A DNA stretch of 64,000 bases from Tropicibacter alexandrii (lineage in GTDB: Bacteria; Pseudomonadota; Alphaproteobacteria; Rhodobacterales; Rhodobacteraceae). Numbering within the stretch: position 1 is the first letter of the stretch; each line of letters starts with the position of its first letter. Where the stretch lies: assembly GCF_003667315.2 (NCBI RefSeq), contig NZ_RCTZ02000021.1, positions 1 to 64,000 on the forward strand. Direction: 5' to 3'. Positions 17,925-26,700 of the stretch are shown here, one piece after another. A model generated the notes under the pieces. It did no database searches. It saw only the letters and a list, made by a program, of their open reading frames with translations, and was not told where the DNA came from. The position numbers and the translations under genes are program-made.

Positions 17925-18473
17925 ATGAAACCAGCGCGCGCCAATCTCTACCTTTCGCTCGGCTGTGTCGGCTTTGCCCTGCTGCTGGCATTCGTCTGGG
18001 CGCCGATGGACAGCGGCACCGGCCTCATACACAAGGTCCGCCGTCAGGTCAGCATCGGGGACGCGCTGGCACCCACTCTGGCTGCGATCATGATCGGAGC
18101 CGGAGGCGTGATGGTCTTTCTCGAACGCCGCGCCCCCGATCAACCGGGGCTGACCCGCGGCAACCTCGTCTTCCTGTTGCGGTTCCTCGCCATCATGGCG
18201 GTGGGCTTTGCGCTGATGCGCTGGAGCGGGCCGATGCTGGTTGCCGTGTTGAACGGCGATCAGGACTATCGGGCGTTGCGCGATACCGCGCCGTGGAAAT
18301 ATATCGGCTTCTTCATCGGCGGCACTGGCATCATCGTCACCCTGATCGCCAGCACCGAGGGCCGTTTGAGCCTGCGCGCGGTGATGATCGCCATCGCTGC
18401 GACCCTCGCGCTGATCGCGCTATACGACCTGCCTTTCGACGATCTTCTTCTGCCCCCCAACGGGGATGTCTGA
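17925..18473 (+). CDS. TTT small permease subunit (TctB-like)
   Basis: This 182-residue membrane protein is predicted to have four transmembrane segments (LYLSLGCVGFALLLAFVW, then three more). Sequence similarity to TctB/DUF1468 is weak, as is usual for this subunit. The identification rests on its place between the binding protein and TctA and on its TM pattern. It overlaps the TctA start by one base (TGATG). Confidence 0.75.
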   Translation: MKPARANLYLSLGCVGFALLLAFVWAPMDSGTGLIHKVRRQVSIGDALAPTLAAIMIGAGGVMVFLERRAPDQPGLTRGNLVFLLRFLAIMAVGFALMRWSGPMLVAVLNGDQDYRALRDTAPWKYIGFFIGGTGIIVTLIASTEGRLSLRAVMIAIAATLALIALYDLPFDDLLLPPNGDV

Positions 18474-20062
18474 TGGGGGTGGGCGATTACATCTGGATGG
18501 GCATCCTGGCGGTGTTTCAGGGGCCGGAGGCGTTTTCGCTGTTCGGGATTGCCGTTTCGATCACCATCGTGATGGTGCTGGCCGGGTTCCTTCTGGGGAT
18601 CATGGTGGGCGCGACACCGGGACTGGCGGGGCCGATGGCGATGGCCATCGCGCTGCCGATCCTGATCTCGGCTTTCGGGTTTTCGCCTGATGCATTGCTG
18701 CCGGTCATGGGCTTCCTGATCGGCGTGATGAAGGGGGCCACGGTGGGCGGGGCGGTGCCCGCGATCCTGTTCAACACCCCCGGCACGCCCGATGCCTATA
18801 TGACCACGCTCGATGGTCACCCGATGACGCGGGCCGGACAGGCGAAGAAAGCGTTGAAGCTGGCGCATGTCAGTTCGGCCTCTGGAGACACGTTCTCGGA
18901 TATCGTGCTGATCCTCTGTGCGCCTTTTCTGGCCGTGCTGGTCGAACGCTATCTCGACCTGCCCGAGAAGGCCGCGCTCCTGATCCTGTCGCTCGGCTTC
19001 ATCGCCTCGGTCATCGGCAATTCCGTTGGCAAGGGGCTCATTTCCATGGGTCTGGGCCTTCTGGCCGTCTATATCGGCACGGGCGAGGATTTCTATCCGC
19101 GCCTCAGCCTTGGCACCCAGACGCTGGCGCAGGGCTTTCCGGTGGCCACCGCCGTTCTGGGCGTGCTGATCCTTGGTGAAGTGTTCAAATCGCTTGAAGA
19201 CCTTTGGTACGATGCCCGGGCCAACAAGCCCGTGACCGAGCCTGCGCAATCCGGCGATCAACGCCTGCACTGGGCCGATATCCGGCGCATTGCGCCCTAT
19301 ATCGCCCGCTCCGCCGTGATCGGCACCGCCATCGGCGCGCTGCCCGGCATCGGCTCGACCCTTGCGGCAACGCTGGGCTATGCCTCTGGCGCGCGCCGCC
19401 ATGCCAAGCGCCGCCCCGACGCTGTGCAATTCGGCAAGGGCGCGCCCGAAGGCATCGCCGCGACCGAGGCCGCCAACAGTTCGGTCTCGGGGGCGAACCT
19501 CATTCCCGTTCTGAGCCTCGGTATCCCGGGCAATGCGGCGGCGGTGTTCCTGATCCTCGCCACGGAAAGCATCGGCGGCTTCAACCCCGGGCCGGGCGTC
19601 TTCAGGTTCACCACCGAGTCGGTCAACCCAGAGCTGGTCGCGGCGTTCGGACTTTTCACCACGATGATGCTGGCCAATGCCTTCAACTGGACCATCGGCG
19701 GCGTCTTCATGCGGGTGGCAGGCGTGATGGTGCGCGCGCCCAAGCATATCCTGCTGCCGATCGTGCTGATGCTGACGCTGACCGCAATCTATGTGCAGGA
19801 GGCGCGGATGAGCGCGATCTGGTTCGCCATCGGATTCGGCATCCTGGGCTACCTGATGCGCCGGGTGGGCATGTCGCCCCTGCCTTTCGTGATTGCCTTC
19901 ATCCTCGGCGGCAAGCTCGAAGACACCGCGCGGCAGGCCTTCGCCGCCACGGGCAGCGATCCGTGGTTCCTGTTCACCAGCCCCGTTGCGGCGCTCTTCA
20001 TGGCGCTGGCGGTGGGGTTTGTCGCCCTCTCTCTTCGCCGCCACAGGAAAGGCCCGCAATGA
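18473..20062 (+). CDS. TTT large permease subunit (TctA family)
   Basis: This 529-residue integral membrane protein has about twelve TM segments and the TctA hallmarks GIMVGATPGLAGPMAMAIALP, GGAVPAILFNTPGTPD and IGALPGIGSTLAATLGYASG, here written as segments of the two repeat halves. It forms the solute/sodium or proton symport channel fed by the binding protein. The ATG overlaps the TctB stop, and the 3' end overlaps the sulfatase start by ATGA. Confidence 0.87.
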   Translation: MGVGDYIWMGILAVFQGPEAFSLFGIAVSITIVMVLAGFLLGIMVGATPGLAGPMAMAIALPILISAFGFSPDALLPVMGFLIGVMKGATVGGAVPAILFNTPGTPDAYMTTLDGHPMTRAGQAKKALKLAHVSSASGDTFSDIVLILCAPFLAVLVERYLDLPEKAALLILSLGFIASVIGNSVGKGLISMGLGLLAVYIGTGEDFYPRLSLGTQTLAQGFPVATAVLGVLILGEVFKSLEDLWYDARANKPVTEPAQSGDQRLHWADIRRIAPYIARSAVIGTAIGALPGIGSTLAATLGYASGARRHAKRRPDAVQFGKGAPEGIAATEAANSSVSGANLIPVLSLGIPGNAAAVFLILATESIGGFNPGPGVFRFTTESVNPELVAAFGLFTTMMLANAFNWTIGGVFMRVAGVMVRAPKHILLPIVLMLTLTAIYVQEARMSAIWFAIGFGILGYLMRRVGMSPLPFVIAFILGGKLEDTARQAFAATGSDPWFLFTSPVAALFMALAVGFVALSLRRHRKGPQ

Positions 20063-21585
20063 CCCGCCCCAATATCCTTTTGATCTCGGCCGACCAGCAA
20101 CGCGCCGATTGCCTGGGTTTCATGGGCCGCAGGGTCAAGACACCGCATCTGGATCAACTGGCCGCCGAGGGCACCCATTTCACCGCCTGCATCACGCCCT
20201 CGGTGGTCTGCCAACCGGCCCGCGCCTCGATCCTCACCGGGCAGCTTTGCCGCACCCACGGGGTGCATGACAACGGCATCGACCTAGACCCGGATGTCGG
20301 CGAAAAGGGCTGGGCCGGGGCCATGGCCGCCGCGGGCTATCAGACCAGCCTCTTCGGCAAGGCGCATTTCTCGACCTATCACACGTATGAACCTACCGGC
20401 ACGCCGGAATGCCTGCGCTCTTCGGCGCAATACGGCGCCGATTGGAACGGCCCCTATATGGGGTTCGAACATCTGGAAATGATGCTGGTCGGTCATAACT
20501 GGTGGGCGCCCGAAAAGCCGCCCGCCGGCCAGCATTACGAACGATTCTACCATATGGACGGGCGCGGCGATGAAAAGACCGCTTTGATGTGGGACAACGC
20601 GGGCGACACCAAGGATGCGGCGCAGGTCTGGCATTCGCGCCTGCCGGTGGCCTGGCACAACACGCCTTGGACCGCCGACCGTGCCATCGAGTGGATCAAG
20701 CATGGGCGCGACGAAAGCCGCCCATTCTGCACATGGGTCAGCTTCCCTGATCCGCACCACCCGTTCGACTGCCCCGAGCCATGGTCATGGTTGCACAAAC
20801 CCGAAGACGTGGATCTGCCCAAAAACCGCACCCGCAGCTATGAGGGCAAACCTTGGTGGCATAAGGCGGCAATGGAGGGCGAACCGGCCGATCCCAAATT
20901 TGCCGACATTCGCAAGGCCTATAGCCGCATCCAGCCCCAGACCGATGCGCAGCTGCGCGAGATCATCGCGAATACCTATGGTCAGATCGCTTTTATCGAC
21001 CATCAGGTGGGGCGGTTGATGATCGCCTTGCAAGAGGCTGGATTGGCCGAAAATACCATCGTCACCTACATCTCTGATCACGGCGACTGGCTGGGCGATC
21101 ACGGGCTGATCCTCAAGGGCCCGATGCATTACGAGGGGCTGCTGCGCGTGCCGATGATCGTGCGTGGCCCCGGCGTCCGCGCGGGCGTGGCTGTGCACCA
21201 GCCGGTTTCGACCCTCGACCTCGGCGCGACCTTCTATGACTACGGCGCAGCCGACCCGCTGCAAACCCAGCACGGCACCAGCCTACGCCCGCTTCTGGAA
21301 TCTGCCGATGCCACCCGCGATTTCGCGCTCAACGAATGGGGACTGTTGCCGGGCCGCGTCGGTGTGGCGCTGGAGTTGCGCACCGTCCGCACCCGAACCC
21401 ACAAGATGACAATCGACCTCATTTCCGGCGCTGGAGAGCTTTACGATCTGGTCGCCGACCCGTTTGAGCAGACCAATCTGTTCGACGCCCCCGAGGCAGC
21501 CGCCATGCGCAAACGGCTCGAAGCGTACATCGCCACCCGACCGGACGACCAACGCCCCGACGCAACGCCCGTTGGCACGGCATAG
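20059..21585 (+). CDS. Sulfatase-like hydrolase
   Basis: This second sulfatase has 508 residues. The metal start is NILLISADQQRADCLGFMG and the formylglycine motif is SVVCQPARASILTGQ, with Cys51. The distal metal segment reads TYISDHGDWLGDHGLILKGP. There is no signal peptide. It is only distantly similar to the minus-strand sulfatase at 14906-16330, so it is not a recent duplicate. Being the last gene of a TTT transporter operon, it most likely desulfates the imported compound. Confidence 0.87.
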   Translation: MTRPNILLISADQQRADCLGFMGRRVKTPHLDQLAAEGTHFTACITPSVVCQPARASILTGQLCRTHGVHDNGIDLDPDVGEKGWAGAMAAAGYQTSLFGKAHFSTYHTYEPTGTPECLRSSAQYGADWNGPYMGFEHLEMMLVGHNWWAPEKPPAGQHYERFYHMDGRGDEKTALMWDNAGDTKDAAQVWHSRLPVAWHNTPWTADRAIEWIKHGRDESRPFCTWVSFPDPHHPFDCPEPWSWLHKPEDVDLPKNRTRSYEGKPWWHKAAMEGEPADPKFADIRKAYSRIQPQTDAQLREIIANTYGQIAFIDHQVGRLMIALQEAGLAENTIVTYISDHGDWLGDHGLILKGPMHYEGLLRVPMIVRGPGVRAGVAVHQPVSTLDLGATFYDYGAADPLQTQHGTSLRPLLESADATRDFALNEWGLLPGRVGVALELRTVRTRTHKMTIDLISGAGELYDLVADPFEQTNLFDAPEAAAMRKRLEAYIATRPDDQRPDATPVGTA

Positions 21586-21953
21586 CCGCAGCGGTGTTTC
21601 AGACCTAGGGGTGCAGGCAGCCCATTGCTGTGTGAAGAACACTGCTCAGCACTCAGCACTGCCGTCCAAGCAAACAACCCGCGGTCTATCCGGTTTGCGT
21701 TGAAGATCGGGGAAGTCCACGGAACCGGCAGCAGGCCATATCGGACCGACGCATACACCGTCGGTGCGGGCAGTTCCTAACCTGTCCAAGCTCGAAATCA
21801 TCGTTCGTGGTAGCACCTCAACTTGGCTCGAACTTCTATGGCAGGATCGACAGCACGCGTTCTTTGGGAGCCGAAGGCGCAGTGCCAGGGTCGACGCAAG
21901 CTGTTGAAAGTTATTCTTTTCACATAGTTGAAAGTCACCTATCGTGTCAGACA
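21586..21953. other. Intergenic, probable promoter region
   Basis: This 368-bp gap lies between the sulfatase and the papain-like protease. It is more AT-rich near its right end (TTATTCTTTTCACATAG), which could hold a promoter for the protease pair, but I cannot assign clear -35/-10 boxes. No coding feature is supported. Confidence 0.35.
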
Positions 21954-23711
21954 ATGCTTATCTTTCGGACACCGATCCCGACCTTGGGGGCTGTCGCATT
22001 CGCTCTTGGTGCGAGTTTTCCTTCTGATGCATCGGCCCAGGCACGCAGCTTGGGCGCAGTACTTGATCCGCAGGTCTACGAGACGGTAGCTGCGGCTCCG
22101 CCACTGACCCGCGGATCCTATGAGGGGATGCCGACGAAGCTGTCGATGCGGGCCTATGTACCGGTACCGGGAAATCAGGGTGAACAGGGCAGCTGTGTTG
22201 GTTGGGCCACCGCCTATGCGGCGCGCACGTTGATCGCGGCCCGCGAGGCCGAGGTGACGCATTCTGCGGCCAAACGGCAATTGACTCTGTCTCCTTCGTT
22301 CATCTTCAACCAGATACAACGGCAAGGGTGTGAAAACGGCAGTTTGATTTCGGATGCGCTGAAGCTCATGAGCGAGCAGGGCGTAGCGTCGATGGCCAGC
22401 TTTCCCTACCGGGAAAACAGCTGTGTCGCCCAGCCGGATGCGCGCATCCTGCAAGAGGCAGAGGACTTCCGGATCAAGGCCTTTACCCGGCTTTGGGGCA
22501 GCACGTCGCGCAACCGGCATGTCTCTGCGCGGCGCGCGCTGGCGGCGGGGCATCCGGTGGTGATCGGCATGTTCCTGCCCGAAAGCTTCGTCGACTTCGA
22601 CGGCAGCGACTTTTTCGCCACCGAGGACGAACGCGCCGGGATGCAGGCGCTTTACGAAGGACGGCGCTCGCCCCTGATCTTGGGCGGGCATGCGATGACG
22701 GTGGTCGGCTATGACGACGCGCGCGAAGGCGGGTCGTTCGAGATCGTCAATTCCTGGGGGCCGGACTGGGGGGATGGCGGTTTTTTCTGGATCAATTACC
22801 GCGATTTCAACCATTTCGTCACCCAAGGCTACGAGATGATCCCCGAAGCGCCGGACCAGACCATCGCCGACCCATTGTCGGCGCAGGTCACGCTACGCCA
22901 TATCTCTGGCGATGTTCTGAACGCGCGTGCTGATGGTGCGGGCTATCGGGTGACACGGTCCTTGCCCTCGGGCACGCGGTTCCGGGTCGAAGCGACCAGC
23001 AAAACGGCCGCCAATGTCTATGCCATCGGCGGCGATGCGACCGGCGACTACGTCGCGCTCTTTCCCCGGGGCGGGCGGGTCTCGCCGCATCTTGCAGCGC
23101 AAGAAACCTTGCTGTTGCCCGGCCCGACGGAACAACATTTCACCCGTCTCAACGACACGACGGGCACGGATTTCTACATCCTGCTGATTGCGCGCGACCC
23201 GTTGAGCGTGGCGCGCGTGGCCGAACGCATGGCGGCGGTCGACGGCGATGTGCAGACACGCCTGCGTGCCGCATTGGGAGATCGCTTGATCCCGGACGGG
23301 GAAGTCACCCTGAATCGGGTCAGCATCGGCGCCGCCTCGGACAGCGCCAAGGGCGATGTCATCGCCCTGATCCTGACCATAGATCATGTCGCCCCCGATC
23401 CGGCACAGGTCGATCGGTCTGCACCACTGATCACGCTGCTGAACCCGGCGCCGGAGGCGTTCGAAGACCCGGACGGCCCGCTTGTCGTGTCGTCGGCCCG
23501 GTTCCAGCTGGATGGGATCGCTCAGGACGCCAGCGCCATCGCAGACCTGACCGTCACCGGAGCGGAGTCTACGCGCTTCAGCTCGCGCGGGCCGTTCCGG
23601 GCCGAGCTGGCTTTGCCCGATGGCCTCGGCCCGCATAGCGTGACCATCACCGCGACCGACGAACTGGGTCAAACCGCCTCGCGGCACCTGATCTTTACGG
23701 TCCGCAACTGA
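21954..23711 (+). CDS. Secreted papain-family (C1) cysteine protease
   Basis: This 585-residue protein has a signal peptide (MLIFRTPIPTLGAVAFALGA ... SAQA). A papain-like catalytic domain spans about residues 55-290. The catalytic Cys81 is in NQGEQGSCVGWATAY, His246 in GGHAMTVVGYDD and Asn266 in FEIVNSWGPDWGDGGFFWINY. A region of about 150 residues resembling DUF4384 follows, then a C-terminal beta-sandwich-like segment (HSVTITATDELGQTASRHLI). I chose the start at 21954 because it gives a clean signal peptide. It lies 34 bp before the giant caspase-domain protein and is probably co-transcribed with it. Substrate and target cell are unknown. Confidence 0.83.
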   Translation: MLIFRTPIPTLGAVAFALGASFPSDASAQARSLGAVLDPQVYETVAAAPPLTRGSYEGMPTKLSMRAYVPVPGNQGEQGSCVGWATAYAARTLIAAREAEVTHSAAKRQLTLSPSFIFNQIQRQGCENGSLISDALKLMSEQGVASMASFPYRENSCVAQPDARILQEAEDFRIKAFTRLWGSTSRNRHVSARRALAAGHPVVIGMFLPESFVDFDGSDFFATEDERAGMQALYEGRRSPLILGGHAMTVVGYDDAREGGSFEIVNSWGPDWGDGGFFWINYRDFNHFVTQGYEMIPEAPDQTIADPLSAQVTLRHISGDVLNARADGAGYRVTRSLPSGTRFRVEATSKTAANVYAIGGDATGDYVALFPRGGRVSPHLAAQETLLLPGPTEQHFTRLNDTTGTDFYILLIARDPLSVARVAERMAAVDGDVQTRLRAALGDRLIPDGEVTLNRVSIGAASDSAKGDVIALILTIDHVAPDPAQVDRSAPLITLLNPAPEAFEDPDGPLVVSSARFQLDGIAQDASAIADLTVTGAESTRFSSRGPFRAELALPDGLGPHSVTITATDELGQTASRHLIFTVRN

Positions 23712-23745
23712 ATTCATACCAAAATTTTGCTACCAGGAGCCTGCC

Positions 23746-26700
23746 ATGTTCCATCGCCTCAAACCGCTCATGACCGCCGCCTTGCTGGCCTTGCCCGGGG
23801 GCGCGATGGCGCTGGACTGTGCCTATTGCGCCGGGAAATCGCCCACGGAACTGCTGAAACTGTCGGCGCATCTCGGCAGCAACGCGCTGCGGACGCAGAT
23901 CCGGGGCTGGCTGGCGCAGGAATACCCGGACACCGCGCCGGGCCTGACCGCGCGCGCTTGGGTGGCCAGCCGCAACGGGGCGCCTGTGGACGAGGTCGTG
24001 GCGCTGTACAAGCGTGCCATCGAAAAGGACCCGACGCTGACGACGCCCTATATCAACGCCGGGTTCGAACTGGCCGAAGTCAAGCGCTACGAGGAATCCG
24101 ACGCACTGTACCTAGCTGGGCTGCCCTATTCCGATGGCGACAACCTGTTGACGCGGAATATCTTTTTCAACCTGCGCTATGACGGTCGCGCGGATGAGGC
24201 AAATGCGTTTCTCGATGAATCCATCCGCAAGGGCTATATGCCGGCCTGGGCGCGGGACTACATCATTGGCATCGCCTACCAGTCTGCCGGTCAGCGCGAC
24301 GAAGCGGTGCGGCTGTACAAACGTGCGCTCGACAAGGGCGGCGACTATGAAGTGCTCGAACGCTATGTCGACAACAAGCTGAGGCTGCTTACCGCGCAGC
24401 GCGCCAACCGCGACACCCGGCTACGCGTGTTCTACGAAGCAGTCGACTGGGCCGAGGCCAACAACTCCGCGCGCGCGATGGAACTGGCCGCCCAGAAGCT
24501 GCACAAGGACTTCCGCTTCTACACCGATGCGGGCAAATACTACGAACGCGCCTTCGACATGGAACCGACGCCGGAAAAGGCGTTGGATGGCTATTACGCT
24601 GTGGTGAACTATGACTATGGGCTGGCGACACGGCTTCTTGACAAGGCCGCGCGGGCCTTTCCGGACAATTACGAGGTGCTGCGCACCCTGGCCTACCACA
24701 ACTCGGTCGTGGTGATAAACGAAGACCGCATTCGCCGCCACGGGGCGGATGCGGTCGCCAATGCCCCGACCATGGAAACCCTGCGCGGCGCGTTGAACGT
24801 CTATGTCAACGGGCTCGAAGAGGTCGGGGATGACGAAACCCCGGTGGCCCTGTTCGAGCGTCACCTTCCGGACGTGACAGGCGCTGCCCGGCGCGGGATG
24901 TTGGGCAATTTCATCGACAACCGGATACGCGTCGGCGACTATGACCGCGCCGCCGCGCTGCTGGATGAAATCCGCGAATTCGGGTCTGATCTGTCATCGG
25001 CATGGCTGGGTGTCCGAGAGGCCCGCGTGCGCAACGGTCTGCGTCTGACCGGCGCGCGGGATCGGTATTATGCCGAAAACCCCTTTCTTCTGGATTGGGA
25101 ACGCCGCTTTGGCGAAAGCCTGAACGTCTCGGTCGAATTCGCCAGTGGCAAGGCGGACCTGCGCCCCTCGGGCTTTCCTCTGCTGGATGAGGCCGCGGCC
25201 GCGCTGACCGGGGAAGACGCCGAGAAATACGTCTTCATGATCGAGGGCCATACGGACTCGGTCGGCTCGGACGCGATCAACATGCCGCTGTCACGCGACC
25301 GCGCGGCCTCGGTCGAGCGGTACTTCATCGAACAGGCCGGGCTTGATCCGGCGCGGTTGCAGACCCAAGGCTATGGCCCGCGCAACCCGCGCGCCACGAA
25401 TGAAACACAGGCAGGGCGCCAGACAAATCGCCGCGTCGAAATCCGCCCTTATGGCAACCTCAGCGCGCCGCAGGTGGCGTCTGCCGGCTGGATGAACCTG
25501 AGCCGGGTCAAGATTTCACCGGACGGGCGCCTGCTGATCACCGGCGAGACGCCCATTCAGGTCTGGGACATCGAACGCAATGTGCGCCTGCATGAATTGC
25601 CGATCGGCGGCACGAAAGAGGCGGACATCTCGCCCAACGGGCGCTATCTGGCGACGCGCTCGTCCTTTCGGGATGCGACCGGCAAGATCACCTATCAGCT
25701 GCTCGTCTATGACCTGCGCACCGGCCTGCTGAAATCGCAGGTGCGGACCGATTTCACGGTGAACAACCTGCAATTCGGGCCGTTCAGCGAAAGGGTCGCG
25801 TTTACCGACGCCACAGGCTATCTGCGGGTACTGACCCTGGCCGACAACAGCGTCAAGACGACCAAGATCGACACGATCCGCGGCTCTGCCCGGATGCTGT
25901 TCCTCAACGATGGCAAGCGCATCTTGGCAACGGCCTCCAGCCGTCACCCGGTGTCGGTCTTCGATGCCGATACGCTGGAGCGGATCGACCAGTTCCGGCA
26001 GGAGGACTGGATTCTCAGCTGGGTGCAATCGGCGGATGGACAATACATCGCTGCGATGACCAACGGCTACGAATTGCACACCTACGACGCCAAATCCTAT
26101 CGCCTGCTGAACCGAAAGAAGCTACCGACCAGCAGCTTCCGCATGCGTGCGCATCCCTCGAAACCATGGGTGATGGTGCAGGACGCCTTTGACAATGACA
26201 CCAAGCTTGTGCTGGCCGACATGCGCGACGGGCGGGTGATCTCCAGCCTGCGCCATGATGAGCCGTTGGACGGCAACTGGACACCGGACGGCGTGCATTT
26301 CGTGGTGAGTCATGAGGGGGAGATGAAGTGGTTCGAGGCCGAAACCATGACACCGGTCCGCACGCAGCCCAACCTTGCGCATCAGGGCAAGGGGCTGACA
26401 CTGATCGACGGCACCGATCTGGCGATTTCGCGCGATACGGGGGGCAATTCCGTCTGGAACCTGCGCACCGGCCGCCGCGTGCATCGCTTTGACGTGCCGG
26501 TGGCCTATGGCTGGGCCAAGCTGAACGAAAGCGGCTCGATCCTTGTTTCGGTGACGGAGGACGGGCAGGTCGTGACCTTTGACAGCGCGACCTACCAGCA
26601 CGATATCGCGGAGGACACCGGCCTGAACGTGGGGTCCATCTCGACCAATGGTGACGATTACATCGTCGTCGCCAGCAAGCCCGACGACCTGCAGGGCAAG

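Noticed and set aside
18266-20059. 597-codon minus-strand frame opposite the TctA gene
   Set aside because: The translation is dominated by Arg, Gln, His and Asp in a shadow pattern; the plus strand has an obvious transporter.
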